From Neoconidiobolus thromboides FSU 785 (Eukaryota > Entomophthoromycota > Entomophthoromycetes > Entomophthorales > Neoconidiobolaceae): a DNA stretch of 64,000 bases. The position numbers were made by a program, and so were the translations under genes. Of the stretch, positions 33,603 through 43,873 are shown piece by piece. A model generated the notes under the pieces. The model did not search any database and was not told the DNA's origin. It saw nothing but the letters and a program-made list of their open reading frames with translations. How positions within the stretch are numbered: position 1 is the first letter of the stretch; every line of letters begins with the position of its first letter. The stretch lies in the NCBI GenBank assembly GCA_025603075.1, contig MU626288.1, positions 86,021 to 150,020 of the forward strand, given 5' to 3'.

Positions 33603-33796
33603 TTCTATTTCTTATTTTAAAAATACTCAAAAATTAAGTAGTGGTCTGATTTTTGAATTATCCGGTAGTTAATATTAGAATCTTTATAATATATTTTTAT
33701 TCTAAAAATTGTCATATTCATTAAACCTGTATTCTAACTACGGTCTATTCAATAATGATCTAATAACCCTAGTAAGCTTATGGAGTCAAGTTAATA

Positions 33797-33805
33797 GTAT
33801 ATAAA
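33797..33805 (+). promoter_or_regulatory. TATA box of B12D-like gene 4
   Basis: GTATATAAA, about 109 bp before the ATG at 33906. The extra distance is taken up by the 9-bp repeat array. Confidence 0.55.
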
Positions 33806-33837
33806 TAAATAAAATGTGCTAGTAAAAATTTATATCA

Positions 33838-33900
33838 AAACAAACAAACAAACAAAACAAACAAAACAAACAAAACAAACAAAACAAACAAAACAAACAA
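33838..33900. repeat. (CAAACAAAA)n array in 5' leader
   Basis: About six copies of a 9-bp CAAACAAAA unit between TATA box and ATG. It would form an unstructured A-rich leader. It is open in frame with the gene but no ATG precedes it. Confidence 0.85.
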
Positions 33901-33905
33901 TCCAG

Positions 33906-34106
33906 ATGTTTTTAAATAAATCCAAATCTTTAGCTTTAAAACTTAAACCTGAAGTTTATCCATTGGTAGCCATTTTGACATTTGCTCTATCTTTTGGTGT
34001 TTATACTATGACCACGAAAACAATGCAACATCTTAATAGTCGACATATCCATACAGTGCCATTTGACTGGGAAGGTAGAACTAAATCAGAAGATAAAGAC
34101 TATTGA
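33906..34106 (+). CDS. B12D/NDUFA4-like small membrane protein 4
   Basis: 66 residues: 'MFLNKSKSLALKLKPEVYP', membrane helix 'LVAILTFALSFGVYTM', short polar tail ending 'WEGRTKSEDKDY'. The tail is shorter than in genes 2 and 3 and lacks the PEKLDHL segment. An open frame extends 30 codons upstream through the 9-bp repeat but contains no ATG, so translation should begin at 33906. Confidence 0.72.
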   Translation: MFLNKSKSLALKLKPEVYPLVAILTFALSFGVYTMTTKTMQHLNSRHIHTVPFDWEGRTKSEDKDY

Positions 34107-34194
34107 ACCTAATGGGGATCATTGAATTTAATTGTATAATTAGTCGAAATAAACCTTTTCATTTTTTAAATACTTTTTATGTGACTGTTAAAAT

Positions 34195-34314
34195 TTGGGG
34201 ATATTTTTTTTTGGCTTGATCACTTTTTTCATCTTTTTAAGCATTATTTAAATGCAAAAATTGGTAGTAAAATTGGTAGTAAAATTGTTAAATACAAAAA
34301 TACGTCCCCCCATT
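34195..34314 (+). mobile_element. MITE copy 13, with internal duplication and ATTT target duplication
   Basis: Forward copy flanked by ATTT on both sides. It begins GGGGATATTTTTTTTTGGCT and ends TACGTCCCCCC. The segment TTGGTAGTAAAAT occurs twice in a row (34261-34286), making this copy about 13 bp longer than the rest. Confidence 0.92.
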
Positions 34315-34711
34315 TGTTTTTGGAAATAAAAACTATATAATAATAAAATGAAGTATTATAAATTTATACTTTAATAAATAGAATAAAAGTAAAAACAGAT
34401 AAACAATGACATTAAATTAAAAAAGAAGATAAGTATTGAGACTATAGGATGGGCAATTGAAAATTTTATTACGAATCTATGTCTCAATATTGATTTAAAA
34501 TAAAGCTTATTTTTAAAATCTTTAATTTATCATTTTAATCTCAAATTGATCATCAAGTTAATTTGAATCTAATTATTTAATAATAATAAAAACTATAAAC
34601 TTTATAAATAAAAACTACTTTTAAAAAATCAATTTTATTTTATATTAATGAATAAAGTAAAGATAGGATGCAATTATAATATTATATAATGAAGAAAATA
34701 GGATGATTTTC
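34315..34711. other. Spacer 3' of FKS1
   Basis: AT-rich region including the presumed 3' UTR of the reverse-strand FKS1 gene. Nothing else recognised. Confidence 0.45.
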
Positions 34712-37700
34712 TTAGATAAGATAATCCTTAAGAAATGAGATAGAGGAAGGTTTAAACCCAATTTTGCTACCGATCAATGCAGGTACAATAAGTACAGCCA
34801 ATAATATAACTTCAACAAGTATAAACAAGATTAAATAACCGATATATCTTCTTCTACGCTTTTTGATTTGTTTCACTGAATAGATTGGTGCTGGAATTTG
34901 CTGAGATGGTCTTAACCAAAACAACATAGCTGAATGCCAACGATCAATCAATGGAACTAATGTAACTGGGAATAATACAATCATAATAAAATGACCAGTA
35001 ATAAAATCTGTAGCGAAATAAGACATTTCAATGATTTTACATAAAAACTCTCTTAGTGGTTGAGTTAATGCCATAAATCCTAAGCCTTGAGAACCCCATC
35101 TACCAGTCCACCAAGCTACATTACAAGCTTCATTACTTGTTTCCCTGGTTAATAATAAAGATTCAATAATCTGGAAGATAGCTCTTTGTACAAATACAGA
35201 TGCTATCATACCCAAAATAGCACTTGGTAATTCCCAATTTTCTAACATTAATAATAATAAAAAGAAAATGATTACAACCAATACGGACCATCCATGAGCT
35301 ATTCCGGCTATTATATTACCAAATGGTTTGAAACACATATTGACGATTGGACCCATTAATAAAGAAACAAAGAATAAGACCAATAAGACAGCTGCATTAA
35401 GGGCAATAGGACCTAAAGCAGCAGCACCCACACGGAAGATTGCATGTTTACGACCAGTCATACTACCTAAGTAAGAATAAATGGCAACCATAACAACTGC
35501 AGAAAGAATTGGGAATATAACTTGTGGGAAAATCAAAGCCCATTTATTGGCACGTGGAGTAGGAGCAGAATGATCAACTTGGCCCAATTTACGACGTTTA
35601 TAACCGGTAACTTTGGTACGTAAAATACGACAATGAGTAACCCAAGAATATTTAGTTTGTGTTGAATTTCCAGCAGATAACCATTTGATAAAATCACGAT
35701 AATCTAAGATAAAATCAACAGGTGAAAATTCATGAGGATTAAATAAGAAGGGAGCTATACATAATGATAAGGCCATAATCCAGAAATAAATATAATGTGG
35801 CACCCAAATATTAATTGAAGCAAACAAGATCATGAAGAAAATTCTTACACCAGAATAGATACTCGAAGCTGCAAACCTTGAGTAAAGGTTTGCAAATGAG
35901 GTGCGAGTGGTAGCAAAACCACGGCCAGTAGCTATGTAAGTAGCACCACCATAACTTAAATTACTGAGTAATGAAGCAGAATAGATTTGATTAGCAAAGA
36001 TTTCAAATACTGGAGAAAAGGATAAAAAGTGTTTTCCAAGCCTTAATAGAGTACGTGTAAATCCTTGTTCACTGAATACTTGTAAAAAGAAGGGAAGGTA
36101 AGAAATAGCAAACACAATAAAAATGGAGATAATGGTAGCTACAATCCAACTTAGAATAGGCCATACATTGAAACATCCAGTTGGTTTAGGGGCTGCTGTA
36201 AGATCTTCATTCTGTTCACAAATATTTTCATTGGTAACGTATAAACTACCAAGGCCAAGTAAGACTACCATAAGTAATTGAGTAGCAATCGTAATCATAA
36301 CATTATTAACATGAAAACCAGGATGAGCGTAATAAAAGGTTAAAAATCGATCTAAAGGAAGTTGGGTACCAAGGTAATATTGTTCTCTAGAAAGTATTTG
36401 TTCACCCATACCAGTACCGATCTTAGTATTAAAGGATAAAATAGAAGAAAATCCAAGATCACGACCTTTACCACATTGATAGTATTCAATATGCTTAATT
36501 CTACCACCTCTTTGGAAAGCATTCATACCAGCATAAATATCTTCATTAAGATGTAAACCTTTTTGAGCTTTACTTACACCACCACGAGTATTCATAAATA
36601 TAGAATTTAAGAAATCAGGATGACCATAATGAAGTTTACCACCAATTTTAGCCATAATACGCTGCGTCATGGTACCAAATGTTTGTTCTTTACCAGCAGC
36701 AACATCTCCTAATACACCGATATTTTCTGAAAAGATATACTCTCTTGCTCCTACAATAGCAACTGGTGGTTTATAATGATCTTTTGCATGTCCAGAATAA
36801 GGTGAAATGGAAGAATCTACTTCAAACCCTTCAAATTCAGCTAGAATATTACGAATCTTCATGGCTTCTTCAAGGTAATTATCTTGGTTAGCATCGATTA
36901 ATTGAATGTATTCACCTCGCGTAAATATAATGGAGTGATTTTGATTATCAGCTTTACCATCACCAAGGATAGGATGACCAGGTAGTTCAATCATATATCT
37001 AGGTTTTCTTGAACCATCTTCAAGTTTTTCACAATGACCATCGATTAAACAACTGAAATATTGAACTTCTGGTCCATCTTCGGTTTCTCTGGTTATTTCT
37101 AATAGATAGGCAATTTGTAAGTCTGGGTAAGCTTTAAGTAAAAATTCTACATCCTCTTTTTCAGCTGCTGTAAAACTACAATATCTTTGCATAGAAATTA
37201 AAAATCGGAATTTTCTACGTACCATTATATCAATCTTTCTTTCCAGCATATTACCATGTCCAGAATATAATTTGACCATATCTGGGTTCTCAACTCGATA
37301 TAAAGCTTTAATGGCACGTGCATAATTCATAAATCCAGAAATAGTACGATAAAGGGTTTGAGATCTTAAAGAAGCCCAAATTCTAGTACGAAGGACATAT
37401 TCTGGTGAAGCTGACTTAAAACCAACATAATAAAGTGGCAAATCATCAATTTCGGATTTTTCATCAGCAGAATAGCCTGAAAACGATCTTATAGAGGATG
37501 GTGGATCTTCATCAGTATAAACTGTATTTTCTTCTTCTAATACTTTAGTGTCGTTGATAAAGTTCATCCATTCAAATGAATGTAAAGATTTAAGATATTC
37601 AAGTAAAGTAACTCTAGTTTGACGGTCTTCTTCACGAATAATTTCTCTTAATGTAAGAAGAATCTTTTCACTGTAATGTGGAGTTAATACAGTGAATGAA

Positions 37701-40177
37701 GGCATTCTTTCAACTGATACAGGCTCTGGTAATACAGTTGATAAACTTTGAGCAAAGAAAGAGATACGACGATCAGCTTCACTTCCTGGTGGATAAAACT
37801 CAGCATTCAACGATTGATCTTCTTGAGCTACGAAAAAAGTAGGTGGTTTAAGAGTACGTTTTCCTTCTTGCTCACCAGCTACTTGTTGGAATAAAAGTCT
37901 CTGTAAATGATCAATAGATAACAAGTGATCTCTATACATAGAAACAATAATAGAATTCCAAATTTGAGAAGTTAGAAACTTTGGCTTATATTTAATTTCC
38001 ATTTCACCACTAGCTAATATCTTGGCATGAATACGTTTAGGTAAACGTGAAAAAATATTTTTCCAAGGACTTAAAATTGAAATACCTAAATAAAATGAAA
38101 GTGCAACTGAGAAGATAGAATTCCATACAATATACCAAAAATAGGTATCAAGGAAAAAAAGAATTAAATCTAAAAACGTCATAATCGCAAGGATAACATA
38201 ACCCATGTGTTTACAAACCATGTCACCCAATAAAGCATCAGAACAATCTGAAAGATCTACCTCAGCCATACTTCTAAACGGATCTTTAAATGAAAGTGCA
38301 AGAAACAGATACGATTCAATCAGTTTGCATATGAAAATTAAGGACCACATACTTATTGAAACAAATCGATCTTGCCATTTTAATTCTGGAAAATTAGCAG
38401 TAAAAGAGCGGTTGGTGAGTCCAGAATCGCCTCCGTTTTCTTCACGTTTACCATTATATACAAATAATGAAGCTGAGGGTGTGATGGATATAATACAAGT
38501 TACAATAACGGAAATGATAAGCTGAACTATGGAAAGAATTAAAGCGATAGTATTTCTTCTATTAACTAATGCTATATAAAAGATAGGACCAATACAAAGC
38601 ACAGCTAAACAAAAGAGGCAAAATATTCTAAAAGATATTTTACGAATGTTTTTTGTGCTTGAAGGTATAAAAAATAACTCACAAATACTAGAAAAGATAG
38701 TAATAAGACATCCAAGACCACCACCTAAGGCAGTAACGGATAATCTCATTGGAATATCATCTGGATCTGGCTTTTTGGGATCTTCAGTATAATATTCATA
38801 AATGAAAGTAGCGTTCGCGAATAAATAATAATAAAACATAACAAAGTGGAATACCCAGATACGATTAAAATTGGTAAGTAAATGAAGGCATGTACGACGT
38901 TCTTTATAAGTTTTATAAAACGCTTTTTTCCATACTACTTTTTCAATATTTTCAAAACGTTGGTCATACGGCAAATCAATCAACTTGGTTTTATCTTCAA
39001 GTATTATACGTTCAATACCACTTTTAGACCAAAATAGTTCATTAACATCATCATAACCAATAATATTAGCATGGTCTCTTTCTCTCTTAAAGTACTTTCC
39101 ATTGATTTTTTCAAAGGATTGGTCTCTAACAAATTGATAAAGTGGTGTAACTACTTTTCGTAAGAATTCTCCTTCATTGACTTGATATTGAGATTCAGGA
39201 TTTAATTCATTAGTTGCATCCAAGCATATTTTGAATATAAAACATAGACATTCTGGTGAATAACGAAGAGTGAGTCCTTCACCCCAAATCAACAGATACA
39301 ACGCAATCTGTAGAACTTTCTTTTCAGGTGCTAATTTATCCATCCTACGTCTCCAGCGAGAACGGATTTTAGCTTCATTTCTAGCTTTAGTTTGTTTGTC
39401 GTTGTTTTCTTCTTCTTCAGTCTCATTAACAAGTGGTTCATAACCATCTTGATGGAGTTGGGTACAGAATAACCACTTTCTATAATTGGCATATTCCCCA
39501 CCAATATAATCAGCATGGAGAGTTGTAAGAGCTAGAGTAGGTGGCATACGCGACGCTCTTGAATCGAGCATAGTCATCATTGCTTCGTATGTGTTTTCTA
39601 AGTTATCCAATTGGAAACCAAATCGACTCCTTAAGAGTACAAACACACCATAAATATCTTCGGATGATAAAGGGGCGCCTTTCTCTAATGACCAAGCTGG
39701 GAAGGAAGGGTCATTATCTGGATCAGTAGGCTCAACACCAGGTAAGGTAGGATAAGAACTTAATCCACCATTCCAAGAGTTTGATTTAGACAAGGACCCA
39801 GATCCTGTTCTAGTAAATTTTCTATTTTCTAGCTTAGCTAATAATGACTCAGAAGATGGAGCATATTGGAAGTATCTTCCTTCATCTATGGTTCCAAAGT
39901 TGAGTGACCTATTGAGATCAAAATCAGCTGAAACTCCAGATAAGGGAGTATGAGCTCTTAGACGAGCATTTAGTTGTGAGCTGTTGGTGCTGTCATCTGA
40001 ATTGTTTTCACTATTTATAATCCTTCGAACTTGCATCGGTTGTTCATATTCTTCCTGAACATAAGTTGACTCTAGAGGATTTTCTTCTATCTCAAATACA
40101 TCATCATCTTCTTCCTCTATTTGATTATTTGATCTTTGTTTTGATTGCTCTTCTATTTCCAAATCGAGAGGAAACAT
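34712..40177 (-). CDS. FKS1: 1,3-beta-D-glucan synthase catalytic subunit
   Basis: Integral plasma-membrane enzyme that polymerises UDP-glucose into cell-wall 1,3-beta-glucan; activated by Rho1-GTP and the target of echinocandins. A single uninterrupted exon of 1821 residues, the normal family length. In order: acidic N-terminus, FKS1_dom1 ('YIGGEYANYRKWLFCTQLH'), a first membrane block, the large cytosolic catalytic domain ('GGRIKHIEYYQCGKGRDLGF', 'LPLDRFLTFYYAHPGFHVNN'), and a second membrane block with 'GRGFATTRTSFANLYSRFAA'. Hot-spot 1 is F625-LALSFKD-P633, retaining the key serine. The hot-spot 2 position (about 1343-1350) reads SWIVATII, far from the D-W-[IV]-R-R-Y-T-L of yeasts. No intron although neighbours have many. 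Confidence 0.97.
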   Translation of the reverse strand: MFPLDLEIEEQSKQRSNNQIEEEDDDVFEIEENPLESTYVQEEYEQPMQVRRIINSENNSDDSTNSSQLNARLRAHTPLSGVSADFDLNRSLNFGTIDEGRYFQYAPSSESLLAKLENRKFTRTGSGSLSKSNSWNGGLSSYPTLPGVEPTDPDNDPSFPAWSLEKGAPLSSEDIYGVFVLLRSRFGFQLDNLENTYEAMMTMLDSRASRMPPTLALTTLHADYIGGEYANYRKWLFCTQLHQDGYEPLVNETEEEENNDKQTKARNEAKIRSRWRRRMDKLAPEKKVLQIALYLLIWGEGLTLRYSPECLCFIFKICLDATNELNPESQYQVNEGEFLRKVVTPLYQFVRDQSFEKINGKYFKRERDHANIIGYDDVNELFWSKSGIERIILEDKTKLIDLPYDQRFENIEKVVWKKAFYKTYKERRTCLHLLTNFNRIWVFHFVMFYYYLFANATFIYEYYTEDPKKPDPDDIPMRLSVTALGGGLGCLITIFSSICELFFIPSSTKNIRKISFRIFCLFCLAVLCIGPIFYIALVNRRNTIALILSIVQLIISVIVTCIISITPSASLFVYNGKREENGGDSGLTNRSFTANFPELKWQDRFVSISMWSLIFICKLIESYLFLALSFKDPFRSMAEVDLSDCSDALLGDMVCKHMGYVILAIMTFLDLILFFLDTYFWYIVWNSIFSVALSFYLGISILSPWKNIFSRLPKRIHAKILASGEMEIKYKPKFLTSQIWNSIIVSMYRDHLLSIDHLQRLLFQQVAGEQEGKRTLKPPTFFVAQEDQSLNAEFYPPGSEADRRISFFAQSLSTVLPEPVSVERMPSFTVLTPHYSEKILLTLREIIREEDRQTRVTLLEYLKSLHSFEWMNFINDTKVLEEENTVYTDEDPPSSIRSFSGYSADEKSEIDDLPLYYVGFKSASPEYVLRTRIWASLRSQTLYRTISGFMNYARAIKALYRVENPDMVKLYSGHGNMLERKIDIMVRRKFRFLISMQRYCSFTAAEKEDVEFLLKAYPDLQIAYLLEITRETEDGPEVQYFSCLIDGHCEKLEDGSRKPRYMIELPGHPILGDGKADNQNHSIIFTRGEYIQLIDANQDNYLEEAMKIRNILAEFEGFEVDSSISPYSGHAKDHYKPPVAIVGAREYIFSENIGVLGDVAAGKEQTFGTMTQRIMAKIGGKLHYGHPDFLNSIFMNTRGGVSKAQKGLHLNEDIYAGMNAFQRGGRIKHIEYYQCGKGRDLGFSSILSFNTKIGTGMGEQILSREQYYLGTQLPLDRFLTFYYAHPGFHVNNVMITIATQLLMVVLLGLGSLYVTNENICEQNEDLTAAPKPTGCFNVWPILSWIVATIISIFIVFAISYLPFFLQVFSEQGFTRTLLRLGKHFLSFSPVFEIFANQIYSASLLSNLSYGGATYIATGRGFATTRTSFANLYSRFAASSIYSGVRIFFMILFASINIWVPHYIYFWIMALSLCIAPFLFNPHEFSPVDFILDYRDFIKWLSAGNSTQTKYSWVTHCRILRTKVTGYKRRKLGQVDHSAPTPRANKWALIFPQVIFPILSAVVMVAIYSYLGSMTGRKHAIFRVGAAALGPIALNAAVLLVLFFVSLLMGPIVNMCFKPFGNIIAGIAHGWSVLVVIIFFLLLLMLENWELPSAILGMIASVFVQRAIFQIIESLLLTRETSNEACNVAWWTGRWGSQGLGFMALTQPLREFLCKIIEMSYFATDFITGHFIMIVLFPVTLVPLIDRWHSAMLFWLRPSQQIPAPIYSVKQIKKRRRRYIGYLILFILVEVILLAVLIVPALIGSKIGFKPSSISFLKDYLI

Positions 40178-41887
40178 TATTATAATAAAGAAGTTTAAAA
40201 AAGAGTTAGGTTAAGAGAGTATTAAAATATTAATAAGATATAATAAATAGGAATTGATAAGTTCAACAGTAAGAAGGCGTTGCTCTAATCACACTATAAA
40301 TCGACAAGATAAGTGGTTTTAGATAGCAATAATATAAGTTGAATTTAATTCGAAAGCGCTATTAAATCTGTTGAAAAATGTGTTGACAGTTAAAACAATA
40401 GTTTTATTTTCATTTCAAAAAAGCTGATCGCATATTTTTATAGCCATTTTTAAGTTTAATGAAAAAAGTTAAGGCACTATTTTATTTTTTTAGATAAAAC
40501 TGGCCTTAAAATTCCATCATTAAATCAAATTTAGTAATGTTACACAACATTGCATCATGCAATAGTTGAACAATTCAACCTGAAATAGTTACCAATTTTA
40601 GCATATAGGATCAACTTTAAGTTTAATTTTATTATAAATAAGAGCAAACGAGAATTAAAATATCAACAATGAATAGTAGATAAGATAGACAAAGGCTTAA
40701 ATAATAGATTTTTAATAAAGATGAGTTCAATTTTATTTTATTTTGTTTTGCGAATTTTGAATATCTTCTTGGCTTGAGCTTATGGCCTAACTTAAACAGA
40801 ATAAACTTCTCGAATGGGCATAGTGGATTATGATTGGCTATTAACAATGTAATAATAATAATAATGTTTCTGAGTATAAAATTTAAGTGAATTCAAGGGA
40901 TAGTATTCTATGATTTAACGATGATAAAAAGAAAGGCTTAATCATGATTCTGTAATCGAAAAAAATTATTAAGCCTCTTCTTCAAAAACATATTATCTTT
41001 AGATTTTAAGAATCACTTTCCAGATGCTAAGATATATAAAGAGGTGTAGAATTTGATATCGATATACTTAGAGGAGTAAATAATAATTTTTAATGTCCCA
41101 GCTTCAAAAGATCCCACTAATTTTAATAACATTGAAATTACTAAGATAAAATCTACTTTATTCCTCCGCTAAACTATTAAATTAAAACTCAAACCATCAT
41201 AAGAGCTTATTTTAATGCTTCAATTATTTTGGTACTCCATGTTTTAATACACTTAAATTATGTTAGTATTTACTATTTTCAAGGTCAAGAAGTTTTATGT
41301 ATTTGGCTTTCAATAAATACACTTTTTAATTGATTTTACATGTTTTTCGAGATTTAAAAATAGATAATATTTGACTAATTAAAGCATAAAGTTGACATCA
41401 TAAATCAATAAATTAAAAATATTGTAATGCCTTTTTTGTTTTAATATTCTGTCCATTTTTTATGCAATGTAAAAAATAAAATCACCAACTAGATACTGAA
41501 ACAAAAAACTATATTTAAATAAGAGGTTTTTCCAAACTTTTCTTTGATAGTTGTTAGTTTCATTTAGTGTCTTTGACTGTCAAGAATAATTAGGATTACT
41601 TAGTAAAAGCTGAAAGTCATACTCAATCTATGCTACTGTAAACTTCCTTTGTAGCAGAACTTAGCAATGACAAAGTTGTGAAGCTGCCAAGTTCTGAGGG
41701 ATGCGTTGATTGGCTCTTCCATAAACTCAATTCTCAACTCAAAATTCTAAATTACCCGTTCCATGTTTACGCTATTAAATCATATTAATTGGATAAAAAA
41801 ATGATAATCAAACACATCATAATTAAAAGGTTATAAATACCTCACGTATAGCTACTATTTGAAATTTATTAAAAATCAATTAAGAAA
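40178..41887. other. Large divergent intergenic region
   Basis: 1.7 kb between the FKS1 start and the COPI-associated gene. A 71-codon reverse-strand frame at 40632-40847 starts only at a non-ATG codon and has no family pattern. Near the right end a TTATAAATAC box (41831-41840) lies 48 bp before the next ATG. Otherwise nothing recognised. Confidence 0.45.
41831..41840 (+). promoter_or_regulatory. TATA box of COPI-associated gene
   Basis: TTATAAATAC about 48 bp upstream of the ATG at 41888. Confidence 0.5.
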
Positions 41888-42449
41888 ATGTCCAGAATCA
41901 CTGATATAACATTACGTATCTTAAATATTATCATTGGTGTCATCCTTATTATCATTGGGATTCAAAGATTTTTCTTTATATCATTTTCCAATGTCATCCT
42001 TGCCATTTATTCAATGTAAGTTTATTATTGTGTGTCATGATTATAGCCTAAAATAATTTTATAGTGTATTTGGTATAGTTATATTACTACTCGAATTACA
42101 TAAACCAGAGCCAATTTCAAGTTACTGTGCATTCTTGTTTTATCCACTTGGACGTGGACTTTGTAAGTTTAATTTAAACTTTAAATATTTTTACTTACTA
42201 TTTAATTTTATTTATAAAAAATAACAGTCTACATATTGTAAGTATTTTATTCACTATGTTTTATTCAAATTTACTAAAGTATATAGCTTATGTGCATTGA
42301 TGTTAGGACCCGAATGGTTCCAACTTTTAGGTGGACTTTTGACGTTAGGACTCGGTATTGTTTACGTTATTTTACAATTTGCCGCACCTTCTGTCAAAAT
42401 GCCTGCTCCTATGATGAACAAATCAAGTGGTGTAACTTCAGCTGTCTAA
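41888..42449 (+). CDS. COPI-associated / Tvp15-like Golgi membrane protein
   Basis: 132 residues, predicted four membrane helices, resembling the COPI_assoc family (yeast Tvp15, a Golgi vesicle protein). Exons 41888-42015, 42065-42162, 42228-42237 (only 10 nt) and 42287-42449. The microexon is required: joining exon 2 straight to exon 4 gives a stop within five codons, whereas including TCTACATATT yields 'GRGLFYIFLCALMLGPEWFQ', which fits the family. The segments 'YPLGRGLFYIFL' and 'GGLLTLGLGIVYVILQF' are the most family-like. The C-terminus ('MPAPMMNKSSGVTSAV') is cytosolic. The family call is from topology and motif memory, so moderate. Confidence 0.78.
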
Positions 42450-43393
42450 AATAATTATCATTAATAGAACCTAAGGCAGTTAACCTTATTGTAAATAAAT
42501 TAATTATAATTTTTGAGAATAATATAAACAATATTATGTTTATTCAATTCAATTGTACAAAAATACCTGCCAAATTTTAATGTAACAGCAAACAGTTTTA
42601 CTGATTTAATAATAATAGCGTTGTAAGATATTAACTAAGGATGATAATCAAATATAGCACAAAATATAGGTGATAATCACAATTAATAGAATGCCCCTTT
42701 TATTTAATACAATAAATTATATATATTTGATATATATTTGATATATACTTGATATATATTTGGTATATATTTGATGGCTTTGACAGCTTTTTTAAAGTTT
42801 GAATATTACATATATTTGTAATGATACCTGAAACCAATTAAATAAAATTGGAATCCTATTAAATAAGTATTATGCCGAATAAACCCTTGGTTTTTTATTT
42901 CATGATTTTTATTAAGTTGTATCAAGGTAATCTTATTAAGTTTTATATCTTATAGTATTACAATATAAAAACTGCCGTTGTATGGCATAAAATTATGTTT
43001 TAAATTACATTTTAAATTTTAAATTTTAAATTTAGAAAATGATTTACTTTGAGACTTCGAAATTCATATTTTGAACTTTACATTATATTTTAATTTACAA
43101 TTTGATAGCTTTGCATTTTCAGTACTTTGGACTAAACAAACTCAAAACATACGTTTTTTTCTTAAATTACATATAAACAAGCTCCTCTACAGCATCATTT
43201 ACAGAAAATATTATATCTTATGATATTTTACTTTCAAATTAAGCAAAATTTAAACTATTTACAATTAATGAGAAACTGTTGTGTTTTTTATTATTTGCAC
43301 ATTCTTTTTAGTTTTATAATAAATAGTAAAGTTTAACTTGTATATACATATAATATAGTCTAAAAGACATTAAATTCCAATTATTAGTTAAGA
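42450..43393. other. Intergenic with 11-bp repeat array
   Basis: AT-rich spacer carrying the tandem array at 42719-42775 and otherwise nothing recognised. Confidence 0.45.
42719..42775. repeat. 11-bp tandem repeat (ATATATTTGAT)n
   Basis: Five consecutive units of ATATATTTGAT with single-base variants (ACTTGAT, TTTGGT). Confidence 0.85.
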
Positions 43394-43493
43394 AATGGGG
43401 ATGTTTCTTTTGACTTCATTACTTTTTCGTTTTTGAGCATTATTTGAGTAGAAAGGTTGTTAGTAAAATTCTTAAACAAATATATCCCCAAAT
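43394..43493 (+). mobile_element. MITE copy 14, with AAAT target duplication
   Basis: Forward copy flanked by AAAT on both sides: GGGGATGTTTCTTTTGACTT, CATTACTTTTTCGTTTTTGA, GCATTATTTGAGTAGAAAGG, ending ATATATCCCC. Confidence 0.93.
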
Positions 43494-43810
43494 CGAATTT
43501 TGAGTCTAATTTTTGAGATTTGGTACAATTCATGTTTCTACCATATTGTTTTAAAATGAAGTCTAGTGATATATTCAATTTTAACTCATATGTATTAAAT
43601 GAAAGATAACGTAATACTATTTTATAGTATTAAATTAACTTATAAAATACTATCCAATCATAAAGATAACAAAGAACACAATATTAAAGTTGAGGTTTTT
43701 AAGATAGTCAAAATGAAAATTTCGTCACCATTACTTTGGATAATCAAGTTAATTTACTTATTTAAGTTAATAAAAAAGTAGTATTAAGACGTAATCAAGT
43801 TGAGAAAAAG

Positions 43811-43820
43811 AGTATATAAT
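43811..43820 (+). promoter_or_regulatory. TATA box of cytosolic amylase
   Basis: AGTATATAAT, 54 bp before the ATG at 43874. Confidence 0.55.
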
Positions 43821-43873
43821 AAAAACGAAAGACTGATAGCAATGAATTTAATAAAAAAATAAAGTTTAAAAGG

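Noticed and set aside
38205-38525. 106-codon forward frame inside FKS1
   Set aside because: Shadow of the FKS1 coding strand, which is conserved over its whole length.
40632-40847. 71-codon reverse-strand frame
   Set aside because: No ATG start, no recognisable motif, and no splice continuation found.
43599-43781. 60-codon open frame before the cytosolic amylase
   Set aside because: Lys/Ile-rich, no homologue pattern, lies in the presumed promoter next to MITE copy 14.
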